From: Microbispora sp. H13382
Lineage (GTDB): Bacteria > Actinomycetota > Actinomycetes > Streptosporangiales > Streptosporangiaceae
NCBI RefSeq assembly: GCF_014161445.1
Contig: NZ_JABBXA010000013.1
Span: 1-64,000 of the forward strand
Length of the DNA stretch: 64,000 nucleotides
Reading direction: 5' to 3'
The notes beneath the pieces are model-generated. The model did no database searches. It saw only the letters and a program-made list of their open reading frames with translations, and had not been told where the DNA came from. The position numbers were made by a program, and so were the translations under genes. Positions within the stretch are counted from its first letter, which is position 1. The number at the start of each line of letters is the position of its first letter. This document shows positions 44,201-52,352 of the stretch, piece by piece.

Positions 44201-44958
44201 GACAGGTACGGCGTGGCGCCGGCCGCGCGCAGCGTGAACGGCCCGGACGGCACGACCGTCCTGCCCTCGGCCGTCTTGACGGCGAAGTAGTCGAAGTCGG
44301 CCGCGATCGGCGTGCCGTTCTGCGCGGACAGCGCGAACAGGCCGACCTGTTTGACGTCGAGCGCGGCGGCCACCTTGGACGCCTGCACCCAGGTGGAGCC
44401 GTCCCAGTAGGCGCTGGTGAACTCGTCGCCCGACCTGGTCAGCTTCAAAATCTCGCCGGTGGAGCCGGGGCGGCTCGCGAACGCCGCGGTGAAGGCGGCC
44501 TTGACCTCGGTGTCGGTCTCGATCACATTGCCGCCGGAGAATCCGACGTGGGCGAGGCCGGCGCGGACGTAGTTGTCCCAGTCCTGCCAGGCGAAGATGC
44601 CGGCGCTCTGGTAGTCGAGCGCCACCGGGGCGCTGAACTTCGCGACGACCTCGAAGTCCCCGGCGGGGACGTCCATGAGAAAGATGTTCTTGGCCGAGTT
44701 GTCGGTCTGGTAGGTGTCGCCTTTCAGGGAGTGGAGGCGCAGGCTGCCGGGCCGCTCACTCAGCGACCACTGTGTGTTGTCGGGGTTGAGGACCTGCCAG
44801 TCGGGACCGAGCGCGGCGGCGTCGAACTGGTCGACGGTCGCGCCCGCGGGGATCGGGTCGGCGGTTTCGGCCTGAGCGGGCGTCGTGGAGAGCACGCCGC
44901 CCACCGCGCCGCTGAGAACGGCCGCCGATAAGGCCAGTGACCAGGCCTTTCTGCTCAT
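41203..44958 (-). CDS. Secreted multidomain GH51 alpha-L-arabinofuranosidase
   Basis: A 1251-aa exported enzyme that releases L-arabinofuranose from arabinan or arabinoxylan. The order is: signal peptide (cut after AQA, about 30); a concanavalin-like domain (about 35-230); a beta-rich segment (about 230-350); the GH51 catalytic region with an embedded CBM4_9-like part; a second concanavalin-like domain (about 920-1060); the GH51 C-terminal beta domain; and a final Ig-like domain (about 1155-1251). Acid/base Glu713 (GLGNEE) and nucleophile Glu799 (VFVGEYAS) are visible. ATG 44958 follows GGAGGAG. Two LacI boxes lie upstream. Confidence 0.9.
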   Translation of the reverse strand: MSRKAWSLALSAAVLSGAVGGVLSTTPAQAETADPIPAGATVDQFDAAALGPDWQVLNPDNTQWSLSERPGSLRLHSLKGDTYQTDNSAKNIFLMDVPAGDFEVVAKFSAPVALDYQSAGIFAWQDWDNYVRAGLAHVGFSGGNVIETDTEVKAAFTAAFASRPGSTGEILKLTRSGDEFTSAYWDGSTWVQASKVAAALDVKQVGLFALSAQNGTPIAADFDYFAVKTAEGRTVVPSGPFTLRAAGATPYLSAAEDGQVTVSDAQGMTSLALTAEDKGAGTVALKDLNGEGYLRVADDSTLRLGATAGAFQLRDAGGGKVYLSAGDKQVAVSDGTLVATAKGTKFQVEGYAKDVGALKVDTAAAGTKVSPNLYGIFYEDINHAADGGLYAELVQNRSFEFNSVDNRSYNGLTAWTKVERGGAAGTAAVSGDQPLNSDNRNFLRLDIATSGTGVGVRNAGFNSGIAVQAGKEYDLSLFARRTSGGPITAAIENADGSKVYGTATIDAQSAEWKKYTATITASETSDAARLVVLAGGSGRVDLDMISLFPKDTFKGRPNGMRKDLAETIAALKPRFLRFPGGCVTNVGTYDPYSLNQDRRRIYQWKETLGPVEERPTNFNFWGYNQTYGIGYYEYFQFAEDLGAEALPVLSVGVNGCNENRPLTDEAKLQRWVQDTLDLIEFANGPADSTWGSKRAAMGHPKPFDLKYIGLGNEEIYNEFFTNYPKFADAVRARYPDIKILSNSGQTSQGTWFDRMWQFARDQKADLVDEHYYNDPSWFLANNHRYDTYDRNGPHVFVGEYASKGNTYWNALTEASYLTGIERNSDVVELASYAPLLSNVDYVNWTPDLIWFDNDQVYGSPSYYVQRMFSRNVGDTVLPSTYKASPLPVDDIKGAIGLGSWSTQVRYDDVKVTGADGTVLFGDDFSNGAGKWTPGQGTWGVQDGAYVQSANVTDARSTAGSTDWSNYTLELTARKTGGAEGFLVMFGAKDTGNYYWWNIGGWNNTQSAIEKATNGAKSSIATSGTTVQTGRDYKIKIQVAGRRITTWLDGQKINDFIDNASVEPLYQVVSKDSDTGDVVIKAVNVQDTAVRSTVDLGNAKIAPKAVVTSLTGDPAAVNSLTEPTRVAPLEREVSGFSESFTYDFPAHSVTFIRLGKDTRADTTVTAHASPKQVKQGKKVQVHYSVDPAGATGEVTVSEGATILGEGTLNPGGQGKTELGLDLPAGTHELTVSYSGDARFRPSTTTLTLEVKP

Positions 44959-44979
44959 ATGGGGGGCTCCTCCGAGTTC

Positions 44980-44993
44980 TGTTAGCGCTAACA
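44980..44993. promoter_or_regulatory. Arabinose LacI box, GH51 proximal (perfect)
   Basis: TGTTAGCGCTAACA is a perfect 14-nt palindrome 22 nt before the GH51 start codon. It is the best copy of the box and defines the consensus GTTAGCGCTAAC used for the other sites. Confidence 0.85.
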
Positions 44994-45011
44994 TCGGCGG
45001 ATGGCCGCAGG

Positions 45012-45023
45012 GTGAGCGCTAAC
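45012..45023. promoter_or_regulatory. Arabinose LacI box, GH51 distal
   Basis: GTGAGCGCTAAC matches the consensus at 11 of 12 positions and lies 31 nt (about three helical turns) from the proximal GH51 box, so two dimers could bind on the same DNA face. Confidence 0.75.
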
Positions 45024-45040
45024 AAGCTGGATTCGGCCAC

Positions 45041-45070
45041 CAGTTAAGAGCCCTATGGCATGTCCGTCAA
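45041..45070 (-). promoter_or_regulatory. Promoter of the GH51 gene
   Basis: On the minus strand TTGACG (45065-45070) and TAACTG (45041-45046) are separated by 18 nt. Both LacI boxes lie downstream of this -10, so binding would block elongation or promoter escape. Confidence 0.6.
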
Positions 45071-45122
45071 TAGGACGTTAACGCGATGTTTCGGTGTGAC
45101 CGGACCGTAATCGGCCGCCTCC

Positions 45123-45152
45123 TTGACGAGAGGTCGTGTTAACGCTCACAGT
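45123..45152 (+). promoter_or_regulatory. LacI-2 promoter with overlapping LacI box
   Basis: TTGACG (45123-45128) is the -35 box; the -10 near 45146-45152 (TCACAGT) is weak. GTTAACGCTCAC (45138-45149) matches the GTTAGCGCTAAC consensus at 10 of 12 and sits across the spacer and -10, which suggests autorepression. Confidence 0.6.
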
Positions 45153-45179
45153 CTTCCCAAGCAGTTGAGAGGAGCGCCA

Positions 45180-46199
45180 GTGGGACCCAATGTCGACCGC
45201 CGTCCGCCAGTCATGGCCGATGTGGCCAGGCTGGCCGGGGTGTCGCACCAGACGGTCTCGCGGGTGCTCAACGACCATCCGAACGTCCGCGCCGAGACCC
45301 GCACCCGGGTCATGCGGGCCATCGACCAGCTCGGTTACCGCCGCAACCTCGTCGCCCGGGCACTGGTCACCAAGCACTCGCGCACGCTGGGCGTGGTCAG
45401 CTTCGACACGACGCTGTACGGCCCCGCGAGCACGGTATACGGAATCGAGCAGGCCGCGAGAGACGCGGGCTACTTCGTCAGCATCGTGAGCCTGCGAACC
45501 ATCGACAGGGCCGGCGTGAACGACGCGATCGGCTACCTCGCCGAGCAGGGAGTGGACGGCATCGTCGTCGTCGCTCCGCAGCGTTCGGCGGCCCGGGCGC
45601 TCGACGACCTGCCGGCGGGCATGCCCGCCGTGGCCGTCGAGGGCTGGCATCAGGGCGACGTCTCCGTGGTCAGCGTCGACCAGGTGGAGGGCGCCAGACT
45701 GGCGACCTCGCACCTGCTCGAGCTCGGGCACGAAACCGTCTGGCATGTCAGCGGCCCGGCGGACTGGCTGGAAGCCGAGGGGCGGATCGAGGGCTGGCGC
45801 GCGGTACTGACCGCCGCGGGGCGGCCCATCCCCGGCACGCTGACCGGTGACTGGAGCCCGCGATCGGGTTATCAGGCCGGCAAGCAGCTCGCCGCCATGG
45901 CCGGCGACGTCACCGCGGTGTTCGTCGCCAACGACCAGATGGCGCTCGGCCTCCTGCGCGCGTTCACGGAGGAGGGGGTGAAAGTCCCCGAACAGATAAG
46001 CATCGTGGGCTTCGACGACATCCCTGAGTCGGAGTTCTTCTCCCCGCCGCTCACCACCATCAGACAGGACTTCGGGGCCGTCGGCAGGCGCAGCATCGAC
46101 GTGCTGCTCAGGCAGATCGAGTCGGGCGAGCCGCTCCCCCATGAGCGTCTCGTCGTGCCTCCCCAGTTCGTGTTCAGGGGAAGCACGGCCGCGCGCTAG
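45180..46199 (+). CDS. LacI-family regulator 2 of the arabinose cluster
   Basis: A 339-aa repressor. The HTH is MADVARLAGVSHQTVSRVLN, followed by the hinge and a sugar-sensing domain. GTG 45180 has GAGAGGAG upstream and lacks the longer in-frame start at 45123, which overlaps the -35 box. It is divergent from the GH51 gene across a region with three LacI boxes, and the YtfQ-like gene with a fourth box follows 74 nt downstream. It is the most likely regulator of the arabinose genes; its effector is presumably arabinose or an arabino-oligosaccharide. Confidence 0.9.
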   Translation: MGPNVDRRPPVMADVARLAGVSHQTVSRVLNDHPNVRAETRTRVMRAIDQLGYRRNLVARALVTKHSRTLGVVSFDTTLYGPASTVYGIEQAARDAGYFVSIVSLRTIDRAGVNDAIGYLAEQGVDGIVVVAPQRSAARALDDLPAGMPAVAVEGWHQGDVSVVSVDQVEGARLATSHLLELGHETVWHVSGPADWLEAEGRIEGWRAVLTAAGRPIPGTLTGDWSPRSGYQAGKQLAAMAGDVTAVFVANDQMALGLLRAFTEEGVKVPEQISIVGFDDIPESEFFSPPLTTIRQDFGAVGRRSIDVLLRQIESGEPLPHERLVVPPQFVFRGSTAAR

Positions 46200-46241
46200 C
46201 CGTACGGAGACAACGAATAATCAGCGCTGCGCCACTGAGGT

Positions 46242-46253
46242 GTTAGCGCTATC
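46242..46253. promoter_or_regulatory. Arabinose LacI box, before the YtfQ-like gene
   Basis: GTTAGCGCTATC matches the consensus at 11 of 12 positions and lies 20 nt before the start of the substrate-binding protein gene. Confidence 0.75.
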
Positions 46254-46273
46254 AGAAATGAAAGGATCCCAGA

Positions 46274-47266
46274 GTGTTGAAGAGGATCTCGGCACTGATC
46301 CTGGCCGGCGCCACGGCCCTGACGATGGCCGGTTGCAGCAGCGGCGACGACGGCTCGACGTCGGCGGGCGGCTCGTCCGGAGGCGACGACAAGCTCGTCA
46401 TGGGCTTCGCCCAGGTCGGCGCGGAGAGTGGCTGGCGTACCGCCAACACCAAGGACATCCAGGAGTCGGCCAAGACCGCCGGCGTCGAGCTGAAGTTCTC
46501 CGACGCTCAGCAGAAGCAGGAGAACCAGATCAAGGCCATCCGCTCCTACATCCAGCAGAAGGTCGACGTGATCGCCTTCTCGCCGGTGGTGGAGTCGGGC
46601 TGGGACACCGTCCTCAAGGAGGCGCAGAACGCGAAGATCCCGGTCATCCTCACCGACCGGGCCGTGGACTCCAAGGACACCAGCCTGTACAAGACCTTCC
46701 TCGGCTCGGACTTCGTCGAGGAGGGGAAGAAGGCCGGCCAGTGGCTGGTGGACCAGTACAAGGACAGCAAGGACGACGTGAACATCGTCCAGCTGGAGGG
46801 CACCACCGGCTCCGCGCCCGCCAACGACCGCAAGTCCGGTTTCCAGGAGATCATCTCCGCCGATCCGAAGTTCAAGGTCATCGCTTCGCAGAGCGGCGAC
46901 TTCACCCGCGCCAAGGGCAAGGAGGTCATGGAGGCCTTCCTCAAGTCCAACCCCGACATCGACGTGCTCTACGCGCACAACGACGACATGGGCCTCGGCG
47001 CCATCGAGGCGATCGAGGGTGCGGGCAAGGTGCCTGGCAAGGACATCAAGATCATCACGGTCGACGCGGTCCACGACGGCATGCAGGCCCTCGCCGACGG
47101 CAAGATCAACTACATCGTCGAGTGCTCCCCGCTGCTCGGCACCCAGCTCATGGACCTCGCCAAGAAGGTCGTCAAGGGTGAGCAGGTGCCCCAGCGGGTG
47201 GTGACCGAGGAGACCACCTTCACCCAGGAGCAGGCCAAGGAGGCCCTGCCCAACCGCAAGTACTGA
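46274..47266 (+). CDS. YtfQ-like sugar-binding lipoprotein
   Basis: Substrate-binding protein of an ABC importer, 330 aa. The lipobox LTMAGC gives lipidated Cys21; a Gly/Ser linker and a periplasmic-binding fold follow (LVMGFAQVGAESGWRTANTKDI matches the galactofuranose-binding YtfQ group). YtfQ homologues bind furanose sugars. Next to arabinofuranosidase genes, L-arabinofuranose or a short arabinoside is the reasonable ligand, but this is inferred. GTG 46274 follows AAAGGA. A hairpin after the stop probably limits read-through to the ATPase gene. Confidence 0.88.
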   Translation: MLKRISALILAGATALTMAGCSSGDDGSTSAGGSSGGDDKLVMGFAQVGAESGWRTANTKDIQESAKTAGVELKFSDAQQKQENQIKAIRSYIQQKVDVIAFSPVVESGWDTVLKEAQNAKIPVILTDRAVDSKDTSLYKTFLGSDFVEEGKKAGQWLVDQYKDSKDDVNIVQLEGTTGSAPANDRKSGFQEIISADPKFKVIASQSGDFTRAKGKEVMEAFLKSNPDIDVLYAHNDDMGLGAIEAIEGAGKVPGKDIKIITVDAVHDGMQALADGKINYIVECSPLLGTQLMDLAKKVVKGEQVPQRVVTEETTFTQEQAKEALPNRKY

Positions 47267-47275
47267 TCGGGTTCC

Positions 47276-47303
47276 GGGCCGTCCCCACGCGGGGGCGGCC
47301 CTT
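47276..47303 (+). terminator. Attenuating hairpin between binding-protein and ATPase genes
   Basis: An 11-bp stem with one G-T pair (47276-47286 with 47291-47301) and a 4-nt loop is followed by TT. It lies 9 nt after the binding-protein stop and may lower expression of the downstream membrane components. Confidence 0.65.
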
Positions 47304-47491
47304 CCCACGAGGACGAGTCACGAGAACGAACGATCCGGAGGGGCGCGCCGTCGATCTGGACTGAGGGGTGCGCGGGTGCGAAGCGACCAAGCGCGACGAG
47401 GAGGCGTTTCATCGCGCGCCTCCGGCACGACCCAGGCGGATGTGAGCGCCCCGATGGTGAGCGGGAAATACAGAGGAGAGAGGGGCGCCGC

Positions 47492-49003
47492 ATGGCCGCA
47501 CCCGCGCCGATCCTGCGGATGAGCGGGATCGGCAAGCAGTTCCCCGGCGTGAAGGCACTGGACGGCGTCGACTTCCGGCTGCTGCCGGGCGAGGTCCACG
47601 CCCTGATGGGGGAGAACGGCGCCGGTAAGTCGACCCTGATCAAGGTGCTGACCGGCGTGTACGACATCGACGCCGGCGAGATCGAGTTGGAGGGCAGGCG
47701 CGTCGTCTTCCACAGCCCGCTCGCCGCCCAGCAGGCGGGCATCAGCACCGTCTACCAGGAGGTCAACCTCTGCACCAACCTGTCGGTGGCGGAGAACATC
47801 TTCATCGGCCGCGAGCCGCGCCGTTTCGGCCGGATCCAGTGGCAGAAGATGCGCCGCCGGGCGGCGGAGATCCTCGCCCGCCTCGAACTCGACCTCGACG
47901 TGTCGGCCCCTCTGTCGTCGTACTCGCTGGCGATCCAGCAGATGGTGGCGATCGCACGCGCGGTGGACATCGACGCGAAGGTGCTCATCCTCGACGAGCC
48001 GACCTCCAGCCTGGACGCCGGGGAGGTCGCCCAGCTCTTCCGGGTGATGCGCCGCCTCAAGGAGGAGGGCATCGCGATCCTGTTCGTCTCGCACTTCCTC
48101 GACCAGGTCTACGAGATCTCCGACCGGATGACGATCCTGCGCAACGGCAAGCTCGTAGGGGAGTACCTCACGAGCGAGCTGAGCCAGGTCGAGCTGGTCG
48201 GCAAGATGATCGGCCGTGAGCTGGCCGACCTGGAGAAGCTGGAGGGCCGCCCGCCGGCCCGCGAGGCCGCGCCGTTGGTGGAGGCCGTCGAGCTGGGCCG
48301 CTCCGGGGCGATCGAGCCGTTCACGCTCACCATCCACGAGGGCGAGGTCGTCGGCCTGGCCGGGCTGCTCGGCTCGGGCCGTACGGAGGTCGCCCGGCTG
48401 CTGTTCGGGGCCGACCACGCGGGCACGGGCACGTTGCAGATCGGCGGTGAGCAGGTCAGCTTGCGCACGCCCCGAGCTGCGGTCTCCCGGAAGCTGGCCT
48501 TCTGCTCGGAGAACCGGCGGGCCGAGGGGCTCGTCCCCGACCTCACCGTCCGCGAGAACCTCATCCTCGCCCTGCAGGCCGCGCGCGGCTGGACCCGGCC
48601 GATCCCGCGGCGCAAGCAGGACGAGTTGGTCGACAAGTACATCGCCGCGCTGAACATCCGCCCGGCCAACCCCGACCAGCTCATCAGGAATCTCAGCGGC
48701 GGCAACCAGCAGAAGGTGCTGCTGGCCCGCTGGCTCATCCTGGAGCCCCGCCTGCTCATCCTCGACGAGCCGACCCGCGGCATCGACGTCGGCGCCAAGG
48801 CCGAGATCCAGCGCCTGGTCGCCGAGCTCTCCGACGGCGGGATGGCCGTGCTGTTCATCTCCGCCGAACTGGAGGAGGTGCTGCGGCTCAGCCACAAGGT
48901 CGGCGTGCTGCGCGACCGCAAGCTGGTCGCCCAGATCGACAACGACGAACGCCTGACCACCGACAGCCTGACGGAGACGATCGCGAGCGGAGCTCGGTCA
49001 TGA
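47492..49003 (+). CDS. Sugar ABC transporter ATPase (YtfR/RbsA type)
   Basis: The 503-aa protein holds two ABC domains. The first has an intact Walker A (GENGAGKST) and Walker B (LILDEPTSSL), with a degenerate signature. The second has a degenerate Walker A (GLLGSGRTE), the signature LSGGNQQKV and [12 protein letters not shown]. This is the pattern of ribose/galactofuranose-type ATPases. ATG 47492 follows GAGGAGAGAGGGG. It lies 225 nt after the binding protein and overlaps the first permease gene by 4 bp. Confidence 0.92.
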   Translation: MAAPAPILRMSGIGKQFPGVKALDGVDFRLLPGEVHALMGENGAGKSTLIKVLTGVYDIDAGEIELEGRRVVFHSPLAAQQAGISTVYQEVNLCTNLSVAENIFIGREPRRFGRIQWQKMRRRAAEILARLELDLDVSAPLSSYSLAIQQMVAIARAVDIDAKVLILDEPTSSLDAGEVAQLFRVMRRLKEEGIAILFVSHFLDQVYEISDRMTILRNGKLVGEYLTSELSQVELVGKMIGRELADLEKLEGRPPAREAAPLVEAVELGRSGAIEPFTLTIHEGEVVGLAGLLGSGRTEVARLLFGADHAGTGTLQIGGEQVSLRTPRAAVSRKLAFCSENRRAEGLVPDLTVRENLILALQAARGWTRPIPRRKQDELVDKYIAALNIRPANPDQLIRNLSGGNQQKVLLARWLILEPRLLILDEPTRGIDVGAKAEIQRLVAELSDGGMAVLFISAELEEVLRLSHKVGVLRDRKLVAQIDNDERLTTDSLTETIASGARS

Positions 49004-50046
49004 GAGGGTTCCTCAAACATCGCCTGTTCTGGCCCCTGGTGATCCTGGTCGCGCTGCTGGCGCTGAACCTGTTCTTCACCGACAACTTCTTCAAGGTCCA
49101 GATGAAGGAGGGGCACCTCTACGGCAGCCTGATCGACATCGTCCGGTTCGGCGCTCCTCTGATCCTGGTGTCGCTCGGCATGACGCTCGTCATCGCCACC
49201 AGCGGCATCGACCTGTCGGTCGGTTCCGTCGTGGCGATCGCCGGCGCCCTGGCCTGCCTGCGCATCAGCGACCTGTCGGACCAGAAGTCGGTGTCCGGCG
49301 TGCTCGGGGCCGTGGGCCTCGCGCTCGTGCTGTCGGTGGTCCTCGGCGCGTGGAACGGCTTCCTCGTCGCGGGCATCGGGATCCAGCCGATCATCGCGAC
49401 GCTGATCCTGATGGTCGCCGGGCGCGGTCTGGCGCAGCTCATCACCGACGGCCAGATCACTACGGTGAACAGCTCGCCGTACAAGCTGATCGGCGGTGGT
49501 TACTGGCTGACGCTGCCGTTCGGCATCATCATCGTGGCGGTGGTCCTCGCCCTCACCGCGTTCCTCACCCGGCGGCTGGCGCTGGGCCTGCTGATCGAGT
49601 CCGTCGGCGGCAACGCCGAGGCGAGCCGGCTGGCCGGCATCAGCGCCCGCGGCGTGCTGATCACGGTCTACGCCTTCTGCGGGCTGTGCGCCGGCATCGC
49701 GGGCCTGATGATCAGCTCGAACGTCTCCAGCGCCGACGGCAACAACGCCGGCCTGTGGATCGAGCTGGACGCCATCCTCGCCGTCGTCATCGGAGGCACC
49801 TCGCTGGCCGGCGGCCGGTTCTCCCTGAGCGGCACCGTGCTGGGCGCCCTCATCATCCAGACGCTGACCACCACGATCTACTCGATCGGCGTTCCGCCGG
49901 AGACCACGTTGCTGTTCAAGGCGCTCGTGGTGACCGTGGTCTGCCTGATCCAGTCCCCGGCCTTCCGCGCGAAGGTCTTCCAACGCCGCATGCGCCCGGT
50001 CGAGGCGCGCCCGGCGACCGAAGAGAAGGTGAGGGTCTCGGCGTGA
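49000..50046 (+). CDS. Sugar ABC transporter permease (YtfT-like)
   Basis: A membrane subunit of 348 aa with about nine hydrophobic segments. The conserved GIDLSVGSVVAIAGA loop near residue 68 and the GNAEASRLAGI segment near 206 are typical of the RbsC-like family. Start and stop both overlap their neighbours (ATGA with the ATPase, GTGA with YjfF), so the three subunits are translationally coupled. It probably pairs with the YjfF-like permease as a heterodimer. Confidence 0.9.
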   Translation: MRGFLKHRLFWPLVILVALLALNLFFTDNFFKVQMKEGHLYGSLIDIVRFGAPLILVSLGMTLVIATSGIDLSVGSVVAIAGALACLRISDLSDQKSVSGVLGAVGLALVLSVVLGAWNGFLVAGIGIQPIIATLILMVAGRGLAQLITDGQITTVNSSPYKLIGGGYWLTLPFGIIIVAVVLALTAFLTRRLALGLLIESVGGNAEASRLAGISARGVLITVYAFCGLCAGIAGLMISSNVSSADGNNAGLWIELDAILAVVIGGTSLAGGRFSLSGTVLGALIIQTLTTTIYSIGVPPETTLLFKALVVTVVCLIQSPAFRAKVFQRRMRPVEARPATEEKVRVSA

Positions 50047-51032
50047 CGAGCATCACCGGCCTGCCGGGCCTGCATCGCACGGTCCCGCAGAAGTACATCC
50101 CGGTCCTGGTGACCGCGGGCCTGTTCGTGGCGATGTTCGTGGCGGGAGGCATCCGCTACGAGAACTTCGCCACCGGGCAGATCATCCTCAACGTCTTCAT
50201 CGACAACGCCTTCCTGCTGGTGGTCGCGGTCGGGATGACGTTCGTCATTCTCACCGGCGGCATCGACCTGTCGGTCGGGTCCGTCGTCGCGCTCTCCACC
50301 ATGATCGCGGCGAGTCTGCTGAAGGACGGCTGGCCGGCGTTGGGGGTCATCGTCCTGGTGCTGGTGATCGGCGCGGTGCTGGGCCTGGGCATGGGCGCGA
50401 TCATTCACTACTTCGAGATCCAGCCGTTCATCGTCACGCTGGCCGGGATGTTCCTCGCGCGCGGCCTGTGCTACACGATCAGCACCGACTCGATCCCGAT
50501 CGAGAACGAGACGTTCACCGCGATCGCCCAGACGCGGATCGGCCTCGGCGGCGACCTGTCGGTCTCCCCGAGCGCGCTGATCGCCGTCGTGGTCGTGCTG
50601 ATCGCGGCGTTCGTGCTGCACTACACCCGGCTCGGCCGCAACGTCTACGCGACCGGCGGCAGCGAGCAGTCGGCGCTCCTGATGGGCCTTTCGGTGGCCC
50701 GCACGAAGATCTCCGTCTACACGATCAGCGGCTTCTGCTCCGCCCTCGGCGGCCTGCTGTTCGCCTTCTACTCCCTGTCGGGCTACGGGCTCGGCGCCGT
50801 CGGCATGGAACTGGACGCGATCGCGGCGGTCGTCATCGGCGGCACGCTCCTCACCGGCGGCAGCGGCTATCTGCTCGGCACCGTGCTCGGCGTGCTCGTG
50901 CTCGGCCTGATCCAGACGATCATCAGTTTCGAGGGCACGCTGAGCTCGTGGTGGACCAAGATCTTCATCGGGGTGCTGCTGTTCGCCTTCATCCTGCTGC
51001 AACGGCTGTTCTTGGGTGGCTCACGCCGTTGA
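50043..51032 (+). CDS. yjfF: Sugar ABC transporter permease YjfF
   Basis: A membrane subunit of 329 aa with the GIDLSVGSVVALSTM loop and the EIQPFIVTLAGMFLARGLCY segment characteristic of YjfF, the second permease of the galactofuranose importer. GTG 50043 overlaps the YtfT-like stop (GTGA). The presence of a YjfF-type subunit is the best sign that this importer is of the furanose class. Confidence 0.9.
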   Translation: MTSITGLPGLHRTVPQKYIPVLVTAGLFVAMFVAGGIRYENFATGQIILNVFIDNAFLLVVAVGMTFVILTGGIDLSVGSVVALSTMIAASLLKDGWPALGVIVLVLVIGAVLGLGMGAIIHYFEIQPFIVTLAGMFLARGLCYTISTDSIPIENETFTAIAQTRIGLGGDLSVSPSALIAVVVVLIAAFVLHYTRLGRNVYATGGSEQSALLMGLSVARTKISVYTISGFCSALGGLLFAFYSLSGYGLGAVGMELDAIAAVVIGGTLLTGGSGYLLGTVLGVLVLGLIQTIISFEGTLSSWWTKIFIGVLLFAFILLQRLFLGGSRR

Positions 51033-51189
51033 GCACCGCGACACACCGACGATGCATCTATAGATTTGGCAAAGATGCAGGTCACATCAGTGCACTTTGG
51101 GCCGATTTGGTAGGTTCTGTGAACCCACTCCCTCCAATGGCAGCAGCCGCACCCAGCTCTGCCGCGCCCTCACTAACAAGGAGAAGCAC
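51033..51189 (+). promoter_or_regulatory. Probable promoter region of the second sugar importer
   Basis: A 157-nt gap with a relatively AT-rich core. It has a 10-nt palindrome ATCTATAGAT (near 51055) and a direct repeat GATTTGG at 51063 and 51104. No arabinose LacI box is present, so this operon may be under different control. No clear -35/-10 pair was found. Confidence 0.4.
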
Positions 51190-52299
51190 ATGAGATTGGC
51201 ACGTATCGGGGGCGTGGTGTCCGCCATCGCGGTCGCCCTGACCATGACGGCCTGCGGCTCCAGCCAGAAGACGGTGGACGCCGAGGCCTCGGCGTCCACG
51301 GCCGCCGGCAACGCCGGCGCCCTGATCGGCGTCACCATGCCGACGAAGTCGTCCGAGCGCTGGATTCACGACGGCGACAACGTCAAGCAGCAGCTCGAGA
51401 AGCTGGGCTACCAGGTCGACCTCCAGTACGCGGAGAACGACATCCCGACCCAGGCGAACCAGATCGAGAACCAGATCACCAAGGGCGCCAAGCTCCTGAT
51501 CATCGCCTCGATCGACGGCACCGCGATCACCTCGCAGCTGCAGCAGGCCGCGGACAACAAGATCCCGGTGATCGCCTACGACCGGCTCATCCGCAACAGC
51601 CCGAACGTCGACTACTACGCCACCTTCGACAACTTCAAGGTCGGCGTGCAGCAGGCGACGTCGCTGCTGAAGGGCCTCGGCGTCGAGGACGGCAAGAAGG
51701 GGCCGTTCAACGTCGAGCTGTTCGGCGGCTCGCCGGACGACAACAACGCGACCTTCTTCTGGAACGGCGCCATGTCGGTGCTGCAGCCGAAGATCGACGA
51801 CGGCACGCTGGTGATCAAGAGCGGCCAGACGGACTTCAAGCAGGCCGCCATCCTCCGGTGGGACCCCGCCACCGCGCAGAAGCGCATGGAGGACATCGTC
51901 ACCAAGACCTACACCGGCGACACCAAGATCGACGGCGTGCTCTCCCCGTACGACGGGCTGTCCATCGGCATCCTGTCGGCGCTGAAGAGCTCCGGCTACG
52001 GCAAGCCGTACCCGATCGTCACCGGCCAGGACGCCGAGCTTCAGTCGGTCAAGTCGATCATCGCCGACGAGCAGTACTCCACCATCTTCAAGGACACCCG
52101 CAACCTCGCTGAGCAGACCGTGAAGATGGCCGACGCGGTGCTGAAGGGCGAGAAGCCCGAGGTGAACAACGAGAAGGACTACAACAACGGCGTCAAGGTC
52201 GTTCCGTCGTACCTGCTGGACCCGGTGATCGTCGACAAGGGCAACTACAAGGACGTCCTCGTCGGCAGCAACTACTACACCGAGGACCAGCTCAAGTAG
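51190..52299 (+). CDS. chvE: ChvE-like multiple-sugar-binding lipoprotein
   Basis: Binding protein of a second ABC importer, 369 aa. The lipobox LTMTAC gives lipidated Cys22, and the ligand domain begins [14 protein letters not shown], matching the ChvE/MmsABC group. In Agrobacterium ChvE binds arabinose, xylose, galactose and glucose; here the position before araBDA suggests L-arabinose pyranose or xylose. ATG 51190 has AAGGAGA 5 nt upstream. A strong hairpin follows the stop, before the ATPase gene. Confidence 0.88.
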   Translation: MRLARIGGVVSAIAVALTMTACGSSQKTVDAEASASTAAGNAGALIGVTMPTKSSERWIHDGDNVKQQLEKLGYQVDLQYAENDIPTQANQIENQITKGAKLLIIASIDGTAITSQLQQAADNKIPVIAYDRLIRNSPNVDYYATFDNFKVGVQQATSLLKGLGVEDGKKGPFNVELFGGSPDDNNATFFWNGAMSVLQPKIDDGTLVIKSGQTDFKQAAILRWDPATAQKRMEDIVTKTYTGDTKIDGVLSPYDGLSIGILSALKSSGYGKPYPIVTGQDAELQSVKSIIADEQYSTIFKDTRNLAEQTVKMADAVLKGEKPEVNNEKDYNNGVKVVPSYLLDPVIVDKGNYKDVLVGSNYYTEDQLK

Positions 52300-52306
52300 G
52301 GGATCC

Positions 52307-52334
52307 GGGCCCGGGGAGGCGTCTCCCCGGGCCC
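52307..52334 (+). terminator. Attenuating hairpin after the ChvE-like gene
   Basis: A perfect 12-bp GC stem (52307-52318 with 52323-52334) with 4-nt loop GCGT begins 8 nt after the binding-protein stop and ends 18 nt before the mmsA start. It mirrors the hairpin in the first importer operon. Confidence 0.7.
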
Positions 52335-52352
52335 TCCCTGAGCGAGGGGCAT

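Noticed and set aside
45077..45090. GTTAACGCGATG as a further LacI box
   Set aside because: It matches the consensus at only 8 of 12 positions and lacks the right half-site, so it was not counted.
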